Shown here piece by piece: positions 18,759-28,406 of a stretch of 57,347 nt of DNA (positions are counted from its first letter, which is position 1; each line of letters starts with the position of its first letter). The notes beneath the pieces are model-generated. The model was not told the DNA's origin. It ran no database searches and saw nothing but the letters and a program-made list of their open reading frames with translations. The stretch comes from Gammaproteobacteria bacterium (lineage in GTDB: Bacteria; Pseudomonadota; Gammaproteobacteria; Chromatiales; Chromatiaceae): positions 1-57,347 of the forward strand of contig JAABSM010000015.1 in NCBI GenBank assembly GCA_011390365.1. Reading direction: 5' to 3'. The position numbers were made by a program, and so were the translations under genes.

Positions 18759-20804
18759 ATGAGGGTCTTCGGGAGTCGCTGGCGTTGGTTCGCGGGGCTG
18801 AGCATCGCGATGCTGGCGGGCGTCGGCCTGGTGATCGCCCTCGCCGCGCTGGTCCCCGAGCTCGAACCCGCCTCCCCGGACTACTCAGTGGAGGTGCTGG
18901 ATCGGCAAGGGGAGCTGTTGCGGCTCTATACCAACGCCGAGGGTCGCTGGCGCCTGCCCGTCGACTCCGCGCGGGTCGATCCCCGCTTTATCGACGAACT
19001 GCTAAGCTACGAGGACAAGCGCTTCCATGCCCACCCCGGCGTCGATGCGCTGGCGTTAATCCGAGCGATGGGCCAGTGGCTGATGCATGGCGAGCCGGTT
19101 TCCGGCGCCTCTACCATCACCATGCAGGCGGTGCGGCTGGTACACCCTCGTCCCCGTACCCTGCGCAGCAAGTTCATCGAGATGGTGCAGGCGCTGCGCC
19201 TGGAGCGGCGTCTGTCGAAAAAGGCGATTCTCGATCTCTATCTGACCCTGGCCCCCTATGGCGGCAATCTGGTCGGGCTGCGCGCCGCCACCCGCTTCTA
19301 TTTCGACAAGGAGCCGGCGCGGCTCACCCCCTCGCAGCGCGCCTTGCTGATCGCGCTCCCCCAGTCGCCGGTGAAGCGGCGGCCGGATCTGTACCCCGAG
19401 GCGGCGCGACTGGCCCGGGATCATGTGCTGCGGCGGCTGCTGCGTCGCGGCAAGATCGCCGCCGAGGATGTGGCGCTGGCCAATCGCCAGCCCATCCCCG
19501 CGCGGCGCGGCGCGACGCCGCGTGTCGCCGCCCATCTCGCCGATCGCCTGCGCCGGAGTTGGCCCCATCGGCAGCGGATCGAGACCCTGATCGATGGCCC
19601 GCTGCAACGGGATCTGGAGCAGTTCGCTGGCCATTGGCAGGCCGCTCAGCCGGACGGGGTGACGCTGGCGGTGATGGTCGTCGATCATCGCTCCGGCGAG
19701 GTGGTGGGTTACCTGGGTTCCGGCGGCTTTCTTACCGCCGGCCAGCTCGATCTGGTCACCGCGGTACGCTCGCCGGGCTCCACCCTCAAACCCTTTGTCT
19801 ACGGCCTGGGGTTCGAGCGCAACCTGATCCATCCCGAGACCCGCCTGCTCGACCGCCCCCAGTGGCTGGGCGAGTACGGTCCGCGTAACTTCGACTCCCG
19901 CTATCGCGGCGAGGTCAGCATTCGCGAGGCGCTGCTGCGTTCCCTCAATACACCGGCGGTGCAGGTGCTGGCGAAAGTCGGGCCGTTGCGGCTGGAACGG
20001 CGTTTCGAGCAGGTGGGGGTGACGCTGCGTGCGCCGCGCCAGTCGGAACCGGGGCTGCCGGCGGCGCTGGGCGGTGTCGGCATCACCCTGGAGGAGTTGA
20101 TCCGGCTCTACGCCGCCCTCGGCCAGGGCGGACGGATGGCGCGGCTGCGTTTCGTCGCCGAGCAACCGGCGGCAACGCTGGGAAGGCTGCTGTCACCGAC
20201 CGCGGCCTGGTATCTGGACGATATCCTGGTCGCCGCCGAGCCGCCCGAGGGGTTCCTGCGCAGGCGACCGATTCGCTTCAAGACCGGGACCTCCCATGGC
20301 TTTCGTGACGCCTGGAGTATCGGTTACGATTCCGGTTACGCGGTTGGCGTCTGGGTGGGGCGGCCGGATGGCGGATATAGCGCCGGCCTGATAGGCATGG
20401 ATACGGCCGCGCCCATCCTGCATCGTCTGTTCCCGCTGTTGCCCGAGGTCCGTGGCGTGACGCCGCCGCCGGCGGATGCGTTGCTGGCGAGCCACGAGGA
20501 ATTGCCTCTGCATTTGAAGTGGTTCGGGGGTGAGGTTGAGGGGGTTCACGCCGATCGACCAGAAATTCGCTTTCCGGTGGATGGAAGTATTGCGAGATTG
20601 GCCGATTTGGGAGACGATGGGCGTTTCCCCCTGATGGTCGAAGGGGGAAAGCCGCCGTTCCAGTGGCTCGTCGATGGTGAGCCGGTCGCGGACGGGCGCC
20701 TGTGGCGGCATGCCCAGTGGCTTCCTGAGGGTCCGGGCCTGGCGCGGGTGACGGTGATCGATGGCGTCGGGCGGGCGGATCGGGCGGAGATATGGGTGGA
20801 GTGA
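18759..20804 (+). CDS. pbpC: Penicillin-binding protein 1C
   Basis: A 681-residue bifunctional murein enzyme. An N-terminal membrane anchor (residues about 10-31) precedes a glycosyltransferase domain with catalytic E85 in YEDKRFHAHPGV and the GASTITMQ motif. The transpeptidase domain has S341 in SPGSTLKPF (SxxK), SLNTPAVQVL, and K508 of KTGTS. The C-terminal 90 residues form the PBP1C-specific domain. It acts at the outer face of the inner membrane. Pairing with the alpha-2-macroglobulin gene upstream is conserved in many proteobacteria and suggests joint wall-damage protection. Confidence 0.93.
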   Translation: MRVFGSRWRWFAGLSIAMLAGVGLVIALAALVPELEPASPDYSVEVLDRQGELLRLYTNAEGRWRLPVDSARVDPRFIDELLSYEDKRFHAHPGVDALALIRAMGQWLMHGEPVSGASTITMQAVRLVHPRPRTLRSKFIEMVQALRLERRLSKKAILDLYLTLAPYGGNLVGLRAATRFYFDKEPARLTPSQRALLIALPQSPVKRRPDLYPEAARLARDHVLRRLLRRGKIAAEDVALANRQPIPARRGATPRVAAHLADRLRRSWPHRQRIETLIDGPLQRDLEQFAGHWQAAQPDGVTLAVMVVDHRSGEVVGYLGSGGFLTAGQLDLVTAVRSPGSTLKPFVYGLGFERNLIHPETRLLDRPQWLGEYGPRNFDSRYRGEVSIREALLRSLNTPAVQVLAKVGPLRLERRFEQVGVTLRAPRQSEPGLPAALGGVGITLEELIRLYAALGQGGRMARLRFVAEQPAATLGRLLSPTAAWYLDDILVAAEPPEGFLRRRPIRFKTGTSHGFRDAWSIGYDSGYAVGVWVGRPDGGYSAGLIGMDTAAPILHRLFPLLPEVRGVTPPPADALLASHEELPLHLKWFGGEVEGVHADRPEIRFPVDGSIARLADLGDDGRFPLMVEGGKPPFQWLVDGEPVADGRLWRHAQWLPEGPGLARVTVIDGVGRADRAEIWVE

Positions 20805-20928
20805 CGACGAAAAGCCGGAACTGTGATCCCATTAACGAGCGTTGGCAGATTTCTTTGACAAATAGTGGCGATTTTGTGAATATCGCCCGGTGAATAGCAT
20901 GATTAATCCACCGCTGCAGATGCAACGA

Positions 20929-20948
20929 GCCCCGCGCTTGAGCGGGGC
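20929..20948 (+). promoter_or_regulatory. Stem-loop in the leader of the yfiR-like gene
   Basis: GCCCCGC (20929-20935) and GCGGGGC (20942-20948) form a perfect 7-bp stem with a 6-base loop. The right arm could instead pair GGGG (20944-20947) with CCCC (about 20954-20957), so two exclusive folds exist 20-50 bases before the gene. There is no T-run, so it is not a standard terminator. The function is unknown. Confidence 0.35.
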
Positions 20949-20974
20949 GGCAACCCCGTGAGTTATGCAGGTAG

Positions 20975-21580
20975 ATGACTAGACAGAGCGACAAGGGGCG
21001 AATGCCAAAACATGGCGGGAGGTCGATACACGGCCCGGCTCTGTCATTGCGCCTGGTGATTCCGTTCGTCTTTCTCTCCTTCGCCTCGGTCAGTTACTCC
21101 GTCGCCGAGTCGCCGACTACGGAGTACAAGGTCAAGGCGGCCATGATCTACAAGATCCTCAAGTTCGTGCGCTGGCCGGACGAGACCATGAAAGCCTCCT
21201 CCGGCGAGCGGGAACTGAATATTTGCATCCTCGGCGAGGATCCGTTCGGGGATGCGATCGACGCGGTGGAGGGGAGAAGCGTCAGTGATTACAAGATCTC
21301 CATTACCCGGCTCGAACGCGTCGAGGAGATTGATGATCAGTGTCACGCCCTCTTCGTCAGTCCCTCCATGGAGCGCTGGGCGACGGCAATCCACGAGGCG
21401 ACCATGGGGTGGCCGGTGCTGACCATCGGCGACAGCGAGGAGTTCGCGGAGAGCGGTGGCCATATCGAGTTGGTCAAGGCCAGACAACGTATCGGCTTCG
21501 AGATCAACAAGACCCAGGCCGATAATTCCGGATTGCATATCTCGTCCCAGCTTTTGGCTATCGCCAAGGGCGTTTTCTGA
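20975..21580 (+). CDS. YfiR-family periplasmic protein
   Basis: The product is 201 residues from this ATG, or 192 from the ATG at 21002, which follows AAGGGGCGA and gives a more typical signal peptide. The hydrophobic core [20 protein letters not shown] is a signal sequence. The mature part starts with the family hallmark [19 protein letters not shown]. It also has [40 protein letters not shown] and a C-terminal [23 protein letters not shown]-like helix, split here by residue limits. YfiR proteins (DUF4154) are periplasmic regulators of membrane signalling partners such as diguanylate cyclases. Here the partner is the hybrid kinase 13 bases downstream. Confidence 0.85.
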   Translation: MTRQSDKGRMPKHGGRSIHGPALSLRLVIPFVFLSFASVSYSVAESPTTEYKVKAAMIYKILKFVRWPDETMKASSGERELNICILGEDPFGDAIDAVEGRSVSDYKISITRLERVEEIDDQCHALFVSPSMERWATAIHEATMGWPVLTIGDSEEFAESGGHIELVKARQRIGFEINKTQADNSGLHISSQLLAIAKGVF

Positions 21581-21593
21581 TACGGGCGCGCCC

Positions 21594-24410
21594 ATGTTAC
21601 GAAAGTTTTGCGATCTGAGTCTTGCGGAAAAGGTTCGTACGGCGATTCTGGTTGCCAGCAGCGCCGTCCTTCTTGTCGCATCTCTAGCCTACATGGGGAT
21701 AGAGTGGGTCTCTTATCGGCAGTCCCTGGTCAGCCATATCTCGGTACTGGCAAAATTCATCGGCACCAACTCCACCGCGGCCATCGTTTTCGACGACAGC
21801 GAAACCGCCTCTCGTCTGCTCCTCTCCCTGCATTCGAAGGAAGACATACTCGAAGGGGAGCTGTTCGATCAGGACTGGGAGCCCCTCGCCAGCTATCGCC
21901 GGGATTCCGCGGAACCGCCGCACCGTGAATGGCCGCCTTCCTGGGTGACCGCCATCGGCGGCATCGCCGCCGAACAGTATCGGTTTTCCTCCTACGGGCT
22001 TGAACTGCTGGCGCCGGTGGTACTCGATCGGGAGGTGGTCGGGTATGTCTATATCCGCTCCACCCTGGACCCGTTGTTCGAACGGCTGGTGCAGTTCATC
22101 CAGTTCGTGGTGATCCTCTTCGCGCTGATCATGGGCGGCGTCTATCTCTACTCCAGGGTCATGCAGCGGCGTATCGCCGAGCCGATCGAGCGGCTGGAAA
22201 ACGCCATGAGCGAGGTCTCGGCCAATCAGGACTACTCGCTGCGCCTGCAATCCGCCGGCGATGACGAGATCGGACGCATCATCGCCGGTTTCAACGAGAT
22301 GCTGGGGCAGATCAAGCAGCGGGATGATCAGCTCGACCTCAATCGGCGGGAGTTGCAAAACAAGGTCGAAGAGCAGACCCACCACCTCAAGGAGGCGATG
22401 CTGGAGGCGGTGCGCAGCAAGGAGCAGGCGGAGGAGGCGAGTCGCGCCAAGAGCGAATTTCTCGCCACCATGAGCCATGAGATCCGCACCCCCATGAATG
22501 GCGTGCTCGGCATGGCCGAGCTGCTGATGAACACGCGACTCAGCGACAAACAGAAGAAGTTCGCCTTCAATATCTTTCAGTCGGGCAAGGTGCTGCTGGG
22601 GATTATCAATAACATCCTCGATTTTTCCCGTATCGAGGCGGGCAAGCTGGAGCTGGAGCAGATCGACTTCAACGTCGGCGAGGTCGTTCAGGAGGTGGTC
22701 GAGCTGCTGGCCGAGCCGGCCCACCGCAAGAAGCTGGAGCTGCTGGCGATCGTGCCGCCGGAATTCGTCTATGACGTCAAGGGGGATCCCGGGAGGCTGC
22801 GCCAGATCCTCATCAACCTGGTGGGTAACGCGATCAAGTTTACCAGCAAGGGCGAGGTGACGGTAAGGGTTTCCGAACCCTTGCGCCACGAGGGAGAGAT
22901 TCGCGTAGGCTTCGAGGTCAGGGATACCGGCATCGGTATCTCCCGGAATGCGCAACAGCGTATCTTCGATGCCTTTACCCAGGCCGACGGCTCGATGGCC
23001 CGCAAACATGGCGGCACCGGCCTCGGTCTCGCCATCTCCCGACAACTGGTCGAGCTGATGGGGGGCTCCATCGAACTCGAGAGCGAGGAGCGCAAGGGCA
23101 CCGTCTTTCGCTTTACCATCAATCTTCGCCAGGCGACCCAGGTGCGCAATGAACCGGCCAAGACCTGGCGGGGGTTGCAGGGGGTCAAGGCGCTGGTGCT
23201 GGACGACCAGCAGACGGGACGGGAGATGCTGCTCTCCTGCATGTCGGCCTGGGGCATGTCGGCGGTGGGCGCCCGGGACGGCCAGGAGGCGTTGCGGATC
23301 ATGGCGGATGCGGCGGTCAGCGGCGATCCTTTCCGCCTGGCGGTGATTGATCACGAGATGCCGGGCATGGATGGGGTGGAGTTCGCCAGGCGCCTGCGTG
23401 AGCTGGAGAGTGGCTTGGTGCCGATGGTGATGTTGAGCAGCAGCACCTCAGACGTAGGGTTGCCCGAGGAGCTGCCCATCAAGCGCCAGATTTCGCGCCC
23501 CATTCGTCAATCCACTCTCTATAACACCCTGCTGGACCTGCTGTCGGAAGAAGAGGGCGGAGTAAGCGCCAGGATGGAGCAAGGAGAGTTTGGCGATCAG
23601 CCTGAGGTTAAGCCCCTGGGCGTGAAGATCCTGTTGGCGGAGGACAATCCGGTCAATCAGGAGGTCGCTCTGAGCATGCTCGACCTGCTCGAATGCTCGG
23701 TGCGGGTCGCCGAGAATGGCGCGGAGGCGCTGCGGGCCCACGATGAGGAGGCCTTCGACGCCATCCTCATGGATTGTCAGATGCCCGACATCGACGGTTT
23801 CGAGGCCACCGCCAGGATACGCAAGCGGGAGCAGGGCTGTGACGCCCATGTTCCGATCATCGCCCTAACCGCCAATGCCATGAAGGGGGATCGCGAGCAC
23901 TGCATCTCGGTGGGCATGGACGACTATCTGAGCAAGCCGTTCGACCTCCGCCAGTTGCGGGAGGTGCTGGTACGCTGGGTCAGGGTTGCGGAGAGGAAAG
24001 CCGGGGATGGCGATGAGATCGCCAAGGTAGACACCGCTTGCGACTCCCGCGAAGAGACGCTCCTCAACGAAAAGATCCTCGGACAATTGGAGGCGTTGCG
24101 CAAGCCGGGACAGCCGAGCCTGTTGCAGCGGATGTGCGAGCTGTTCTTCGACACGACCCCCAAGCTGTTGGCGGATCTGCGAAAGAGCGGGGAGGACGGG
24201 GACGCCAAGGCGATGTCCGACGCCGCCCACGCCCTGAAATCGAGCAGCGCGAATCTGGGTGCGACGGCCTTTTCGGAGTTGGCCTCCGGTATCGAAAAAA
24301 AGGCCAGGACGGAAGGGGTCGCAGAGGATTGGGAGGGCCAGGTCGCGGGGATGGAGGCCTGTTTCGAAGCGACCGTCAAAGCCCTGCGGGTGAGATTGGA
24401 AGAGGGGTAG
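21594..24410 (+). CDS. Hybrid sensor histidine kinase (HAMP, HisKA, two receivers, Hpt)
   Basis: I use the ATG at 21594 (938 residues), which starts right before the first membrane helix; an earlier in-frame ATG at 21456 lies inside the yfiR-like gene. Two membrane segments (about residues 18-37 and 167-188) flank a periplasmic CHASE8-like sensor domain. Next come a HAMP linker, a coiled coil and HisKA with the phospho-acceptor H295 ([11 protein letters not shown]). The ATPase domain has [17 protein letters not shown] and [10 protein letters not shown]. Receiver 1 has D586 ([11 protein letters not shown]) but lacks part of the usual acidic set. Receiver 2 has D727 ([11 protein letters not shown]). 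The Hpt domain has H879 ([11 protein letters not shown]). This BarA-like phosphorelay is likely tuned by the periplasmic YfiR-like protein. Output is unknown, since no separate response regulator is nearby. Confidence 0.92.
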   Translation: MLRKFCDLSLAEKVRTAILVASSAVLLVASLAYMGIEWVSYRQSLVSHISVLAKFIGTNSTAAIVFDDSETASRLLLSLHSKEDILEGELFDQDWEPLASYRRDSAEPPHREWPPSWVTAIGGIAAEQYRFSSYGLELLAPVVLDREVVGYVYIRSTLDPLFERLVQFIQFVVILFALIMGGVYLYSRVMQRRIAEPIERLENAMSEVSANQDYSLRLQSAGDDEIGRIIAGFNEMLGQIKQRDDQLDLNRRELQNKVEEQTHHLKEAMLEAVRSKEQAEEASRAKSEFLATMSHEIRTPMNGVLGMAELLMNTRLSDKQKKFAFNIFQSGKVLLGIINNILDFSRIEAGKLELEQIDFNVGEVVQEVVELLAEPAHRKKLELLAIVPPEFVYDVKGDPGRLRQILINLVGNAIKFTSKGEVTVRVSEPLRHEGEIRVGFEVRDTGIGISRNAQQRIFDAFTQADGSMARKHGGTGLGLAISRQLVELMGGSIELESEERKGTVFRFTINLRQATQVRNEPAKTWRGLQGVKALVLDDQQTGREMLLSCMSAWGMSAVGARDGQEALRIMADAAVSGDPFRLAVIDHEMPGMDGVEFARRLRELESGLVPMVMLSSSTSDVGLPEELPIKRQISRPIRQSTLYNTLLDLLSEEEGGVSARMEQGEFGDQPEVKPLGVKILLAEDNPVNQEVALSMLDLLECSVRVAENGAEALRAHDEEAFDAILMDCQMPDIDGFEATARIRKREQGCDAHVPIIALTANAMKGDREHCISVGMDDYLSKPFDLRQLREVLVRWVRVAERKAGDGDEIAKVDTACDSREETLLNEKILGQLEALRKPGQPSLLQRMCELFFDTTPKLLADLRKSGEDGDAKAMSDAAHALKSSSANLGATAFSELASGIEKKARTEGVAEDWEGQVAGMEACFEATVKALRVRLEEG

Positions 24411-24478
24411 GGAAGAGGGGGTAGGGAAGAGGGGGTAGGGAAGAGGGGTAGGGAAGAGGGGTAGGGAAGAGGGGTAGG
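24397..24478 (+). repeat. 13-14-bp tandem repeat across the kinase stop codon
   Basis: Six head-to-tail units of GGGAAGAGGGGTA (13 or 14 bases, varying by one G) start inside the last codons of the kinase gene (LEEG-stop). The first unit supplies the stop. The array ends 18 bases before the MITE-like element at 24496. Confidence 0.85.
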
Positions 24479-24495
24479 GCGGACGCGCGGCGGCA

Positions 24496-24595
24496 CTAGT
24501 GCAGCACCCGCCAAGTGACTATGAATAATGCGGGGCATATAGTATTGATTTTTATATAAACAGTGTTATTGCTTATTTAGCGGGTGCTGCACTAG
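24496..24595 (-). mobile_element. MITE-like element, copy 2, at the 3' end of gluQ
   Basis: About 92 bases between perfect CTAG flanks (24496-24499, 24592-24595). The ends TGCAGCACCCGC and GCGGGTGCTGCA are inverted repeats, and the AT-rich interior includes TATAAAAATCAATACTATAT. It is the reverse complement of the element at 9261-9365. On the minus strand it encodes the last residues of gluQ (SAAPAK) and its TAA stop. Confidence 0.8.
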
Positions 24596-25460
24596 CGGCT
24601 ACCCGGGAAAGGTCCCATGCCTTGATCGCCCAGGCGAGAAACTCCTCGGTCGAGCCGGGCGGGGCCTCAGGGGGATGTTGGCCGAGAAACGCCCAGGCGG
24701 TGAGCAGCGAGGGGAGGGGGGCCTGGTCATCGAGGGGGCGCGCCTGATCGCTCTTGCTCAGTTTGCGCCCCTTCCGGTCGAGGGCAAGGGGCAGGTGGAC
24801 ATACGCCGGGCGGGGCAGGCCGAGCCGGTTCTGGAGCAGGATCTGGCGGGGGGTCGAGGAGAGCAAATCCGCCCCCCGCACCACCTGGTTGATCCCCTGA
24901 AAGGCGTCGTCGACCACCACCGCGAGTTGATAGGCGAACAGGCCGTCGGCGCGGCGGATGACGAAATCGCCGATTTCCACCGCCAGATTCTGTTGATACC
25001 ATCCGACCACTCGATCTTCGAAGCCGATCGCCTCATCCTCCACCCGCAAGCGAACCGCCGGCGGCTTGTCGGGATTGCCGATGCCGTTGCGACAGCGGCC
25101 CGCATAGATCGGCCCTTCCGCGCCGCGGCGGGCGCTTTGCGCGACCTCCTTGCGACTGCAAGCGCAGGGATAGGCCAGCCGTTTGTCGACGAGTTTTTCC
25201 AACGCCTCAAGATAGGCGGCCTGGCGTCGGCTCTGGTAGAGCACCGCACCGTCCCAGTGGAGCCCGGAGGCCTCCAGGGTGCGCAGGATCGCATCCGCCG
25301 CGCCCGGCTTTTCACGCGGCGGATCGATATCCTCGATTCTCAAAAGCCATTCGCCGCCGGCCTGGCGCGCCGTCAGCCAGCTCCCCAGCGCCGCGGTCAG
25401 GGAACCGAAGTGGAGCGGCCCGCTCGGCGACGGGGCGAAGCGTCCGCGAATCAGGGTCAT
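24573..25460 (-). CDS. gluQ: Glutamyl-Q tRNA(Asp) synthetase
   Basis: The enzyme activates glutamate and attaches it to queuosine in tRNA-Asp. The class I HIGH-like motif is in [15 protein letters not shown], and KLSKS is near residue 235. Zinc ligands are in [10 protein letters not shown] plus the YAGRC cysteine. The anticodon-binding domain of true GluRS is absent, as expected at 295 residues. The start overlaps the stop of nfo by four bases. The last six residues and stop are contributed by the MITE-like element, so the original C-terminus has been replaced. Confidence 0.93.
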   Translation of the reverse strand: MTLIRGRFAPSPSGPLHFGSLTAALGSWLTARQAGGEWLLRIEDIDPPREKPGAADAILRTLEASGLHWDGAVLYQSRRQAAYLEALEKLVDKRLAYPCACSRKEVAQSARRGAEGPIYAGRCRNGIGNPDKPPAVRLRVEDEAIGFEDRVVGWYQQNLAVEIGDFVIRRADGLFAYQLAVVVDDAFQGINQVVRGADLLSSTPRQILLQNRLGLPRPAYVHLPLALDRKGRKLSKSDQARPLDDQAPLPSLLTAWAFLGQHPPEAPPGSTEEFLAWAIKAWDLSRVAASAAPAK

Positions 25461-26299
25461 TCCGACATCGCGCGCAGGGCGGCGATCTCCTGGTCCCAGA
25501 TGGTGTCGTCGATGGTCTCCAGGATCAGGGGGATGTCATTGAAGCGGTCATCGCTCATGATGTAGCGAAAGGCCTCCCAGCCGATCTCGCCCATTCCCAG
25601 CGAGTGATGGCGGTCGACCCGAGAGCCCAGCGGTTTCTTGGCGTCGTTGAGGTGAACGCCCATCAAATAGCCCATGCCGACCTTGTCATCGAACGCTCGA
25701 AAGGTGGCTTCGCAGGCCGACCTGGTGCGCAGATCATAACCGGCGGCGAAGGCGTGACAGGTGTCGAAACAGACCCCGACCCGAGACCTGTCCTCCACCC
25801 CTTCGATGATCGCCGCCAAGTGCTCGAAGCGCCAACCAAGGTTGGAGCCTTGCCCGGCGGTGTTTTCGATCACCGCGCTCACGCTGTCGCAGGCCGCCAG
25901 TGCGATGTCGATGGATGCGGCTATCATCGACAGCGCGGTCGCCTCATCGATGCGATTCAAATGGCTTCCCGGATGGAAGTTGAGCCTGTCGAGCCCGAGT
26001 TGTTGGCAGCGCTGGAACTCGTCGACGAAGGCATCCCGGGACTTGGCGAGCTTTTCCGCCTCCGGATGACAGAGGTTGATCAGGTAACTGTCGTGGGGCA
26101 GGACATGCCGCGGCGAGATGCCAGCGCGATCCAGGTTTTCGCGGAAGGCGGCAATCGAGGCCTCGGTCAGCGGCTTGGCCTGCCACTGGCGCTGGTTCTT
26201 GGTGAAGAGGGCGAAGGCATTCGCGCCGATGCGCCGGGCGTTGAGTGGCGCGTTTTCGACGCCGCCAGCCGCGCTTACGTGGGCGCCGACATGTTTCAT
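25457..26299 (-). CDS. nfo: Endonuclease IV (AP endonuclease)
   Basis: This 280-residue TIM-barrel enzyme incises DNA 5' to abasic sites in base excision repair. It opens with the family start [11 protein letters not shown]. The metal ligands are in [61 protein letters not shown] and PLILETI. Both its ends overlap neighbours by a few bases (TCAT junctions), so it is the middle gene of a coupled minus-strand operon with an unknown small protein and gluQ. Confidence 0.95.
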   Translation of the reverse strand: MKHVGAHVSAAGGVENAPLNARRIGANAFALFTKNQRQWQAKPLTEASIAAFRENLDRAGISPRHVLPHDSYLINLCHPEAEKLAKSRDAFVDEFQRCQQLGLDRLNFHPGSHLNRIDEATALSMIAASIDIALAACDSVSAVIENTAGQGSNLGWRFEHLAAIIEGVEDRSRVGVCFDTCHAFAAGYDLRTRSACEATFRAFDDKVGMGYLMGVHLNDAKKPLGSRVDRHHSLGMGEIGWEAFRYIMSDDRFNDIPLILETIDDTIWDQEIAALRAMSE

Positions 26300-26583
26300 G
26301 ACGACACGGGTTCGAGGCCTTCCGTGGGGAGGGACGCCAGGATCTCCTCAATGCGGTCATGCAGTCGATCCGCCTGCTCATGATCGGCGGCGCGCACCGC
26401 CTGACGAAAGTCGTGCAGGGTGCTCGAAAGCTGCTGGTTCTTGAGCAGATGGCCAGCGGCGCTGTAGAGGCGTATCGAGGCGTCATCCAGGTCAAGGGCG
26501 ACCCGCAGTTGACGGGACTCCCGGTAGGCGTTGGCGAGCCGGCGAAAGTCTTCGATGATTTTTCGGGCGTCCAGGGTCAGCAT
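26296..26583 (-). CDS. Small helical protein, unknown function
   Basis: I use the ATG at 26583, preceded by GAGGAA at ideal spacing, giving 95 residues; an in-frame ATG at 26748 would add 55 residues without a comparable ribosome site. The protein is charged and almost wholly helical ([32 protein letters not shown]). No family is recognised. The stop overlaps the nfo start, so it is the first gene of the minus-strand repair and tRNA-modification operon. Confidence 0.65.
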   Translation of the reverse strand: MLTLDARKIIEDFRRLANAYRESRQLRVALDLDDASIRLYSAAGHLLKNQQLSSTLHDFRQAVRAADHEQADRLHDRIEEILASLPTEGLEPVSS

Positions 26584-27156
26584 TGGCGGTTCCTCGTTGT
26601 TCGTGATGGCATCCATATGGGCCAATTGGGAGCGATTTTCAATATTGTGAAGTCTGGCTGGAAATTTCTTCGCGAGCGGGCGAAAAAAGCTGGTTTTTTC
26701 GTCACGGTTGATCGATAATCCAACTACATGAAACGCCTGTTCAGGCAAGACATTCAGGGATGCTCAAGGCCCTGGATGCCGATCAGAGATATCGAAGACC
26801 AGAGATACTGAAGACCAGAGACACTGAAGAGAAGAATAGCGCTACACACGAAACGTCGGACCGGTCCGACATCCGACTCCTCCCGCGACCCCCGTCCTTG
26901 TCCGCTGCCCAAGCGATGATACTGACGAGGCCATTTGTCAGTTTGCTCGACAAGTTTGCAGGCACCCATGGATCTCGACCTCGATTGACCGCCCCTTCGC
27001 TGACGCCATCCTCTCTTTATCCGGATTCCCGAAGTCGACGTGCATCATTCAGCCGTCGGCCCCGGGATTGAGCCAAAGGTTGGCTCCAATCCATGGTCCG
27101 CTCGTGCCGGCGGATGATGGTACGTTTGACAAGGCACATGTTTTAGAGAGATTTGA
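26584..27156. other. Gene-poor interval with a short tandem repeat
   Basis: About 570 bases lie between the divergent small gene and the RRM gene. At 26782-26833 a 16-base unit (GAAGACCAGAGATACT and variants) is repeated about three times. A plus-strand frame of about 100 codons (26760-27071) looks non-coding: no ribosome site, biased composition. The last 100 bases form the leader of the RRM gene. Confidence 0.5.
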
Positions 27157-27420
27157 ATGATGAATATTTATGTGGGCAACCTCCCTTATACGATGACCGA
27201 TGACGAGCTGCGGGAGGTGTTCGCCGAGCACGGTTCCGTCGATCGGGCCACCGTGATCAAGGACAAGTTTTCCGGTCAGTCCAAGGGCTTTGGGTTTGTC
27301 GAGATGGGTGACAATGGTGAAGCCAATCGCGCCATTGACGCCACCAATGGCGCTAACATCGGCGGACGTCAGTTGCGCGTCAACGAAGCGCGTCCCCGTA
27401 CCGATCGTCCGCGTCGCTGA
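27157..27420 (+). CDS. RRM RNA-binding protein
   Basis: A single RNA-recognition motif protein of 87 residues. RNP2 is IYVGNL (residues 4-9) and RNP1 is KGFGFVEM (about 45-52), followed by a basic Arg/Pro-rich tail. Such small bacterial RRM proteins bind single-stranded RNA and are often cold-induced. ATGATG gives two possible starts one codon apart. A strong hairpin follows the gene, so it appears monocistronic. Confidence 0.92.
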   Translation: MMNIYVGNLPYTMTDDELREVFAEHGSVDRATVIKDKFSGQSKGFGFVEMGDNGEANRAIDATNGANIGGRQLRVNEARPRTDRPRR

Positions 27421-27444
27421 TACGCCAGGCGGGGGAACCTGAAA

Positions 27445-27488
27445 CGCCCCATGCCCCGGTTGCCCAGGCGCAACCGAGGCATGGGGCG
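27445..27488 (+). terminator. Strong hairpin after the RRM gene
   Basis: CGCCCCATGCC...GGTTGC (from 27445) pairs with GCAACC...GGCATGGGGCG (to 27488), nearly 19 base pairs with a 6-base loop. No long T-run follows, so it may act as an mRNA 3' stabiliser or weak terminator. Confidence 0.65.
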
Positions 27489-27607
27489 CCTTCGCTGGCA
27501 GGGCTTGGCGGCCCTTTTCAGACCGCCGGCCGACAAGCAAAATAGTCGTTGATTTCCGAGCCGTGTGTCGTTAATATACCGCGCTCTGTTGATCGCGGGA
27601 GATAAAC

Positions 27608-28360
27608 ATGCGCCAACCACTGGTTGCCGGAAACTGGAAAATGAATGGCTCCGTTGAGGAGATCAAGGCCCTTCTCGACGGGATTCTCGCCGGCATGGGC
27701 GACGTCAAGCGGGCGGAGGTGGCGGTTTGCCCGCCGGCCATCTACATACCCCAGGTGCAGTCGATATTGCAGGGCGGCGCGGTGGCATGGGGCGGCCAGG
27801 ATCTCTCGACGCATGAATCCGGCGCCTACACCGGCGAGATCGCTGGCCCGATGCTCAAGGAGTTCGGCTGCGCCTACGCCATCATCGGCCACTCGGAGCG
27901 TCGCAGCTATCACGCGGAAAGCGATGAGACGGTAGCGGATAAGTTCGAGGCGGCCCTCAAATACGGATTGAAGCCCATCTTCTGCATTGGTGAAACCCTG
28001 GAAGAGCGGGAGAGCGGCGTCACCGAACAGGTGGTGGCACGCCAGATCGACGCGGTGATCAACAAGCTTGGGGTCGACGCCTTGGCCAAGGGCGTCATCG
28101 CCTATGAACCAGTATGGGCGATCGGCACCGGCAAGACCGCCAGCCCTGAACAGGCGCAAGAGGTCCATGCCTTCATCCGCGGCCGTATCGCCAAGCAGAG
28201 TGGAGATGTCGCGCAAAAGGTGCGTATCCTCTACGGTGGCAGCATGAAGCCCGGCAACGCCGCGGAACTGCTCGCCAAAGAGGATATCGATGGCGGCCTG
28301 ATCGGCGGCGCCGCCCTCAAGGCGGAGGACTTTCTTGGAATCTGCCGGGCCGCCAACTGA
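27608..28360 (+). CDS. tpiA: Triose-phosphate isomerase
   Basis: The enzyme interconverts dihydroxyacetone phosphate and glyceraldehyde-3-phosphate. GNWKMNG carries the catalytic Lys, IIGHSERR the catalytic His and [14 protein letters not shown] the catalytic Glu and flexible loop. [10 protein letters not shown] and GGLIGGAAL form the phosphate-binding end. Length (250) is normal. It is followed by secG in the order common to gammaproteobacteria. Confidence 0.96.
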   Translation: MRQPLVAGNWKMNGSVEEIKALLDGILAGMGDVKRAEVAVCPPAIYIPQVQSILQGGAVAWGGQDLSTHESGAYTGEIAGPMLKEFGCAYAIIGHSERRSYHAESDETVADKFEAALKYGLKPIFCIGETLEERESGVTEQVVARQIDAVINKLGVDALAKGVIAYEPVWAIGTGKTASPEQAQEVHAFIRGRIAKQSGDVAQKVRILYGGSMKPGNAAELLAKEDIDGGLIGGAALKAEDFLGICRAAN

Positions 28361-28406
28361 GCGACCTTCGCGGCGGCGACCCATCGAAACCCAAATTGAG
28401 TAGCGC

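Noticed and set aside
24397-24478. CRISPR array
   Set aside because: Units are 13-14 bases without spacers; simple tandem repeat.
26760-27071. 103-codon plus-strand frame
   Set aside because: No ribosome site, odd composition, contains the tandem repeat; likely non-coding.
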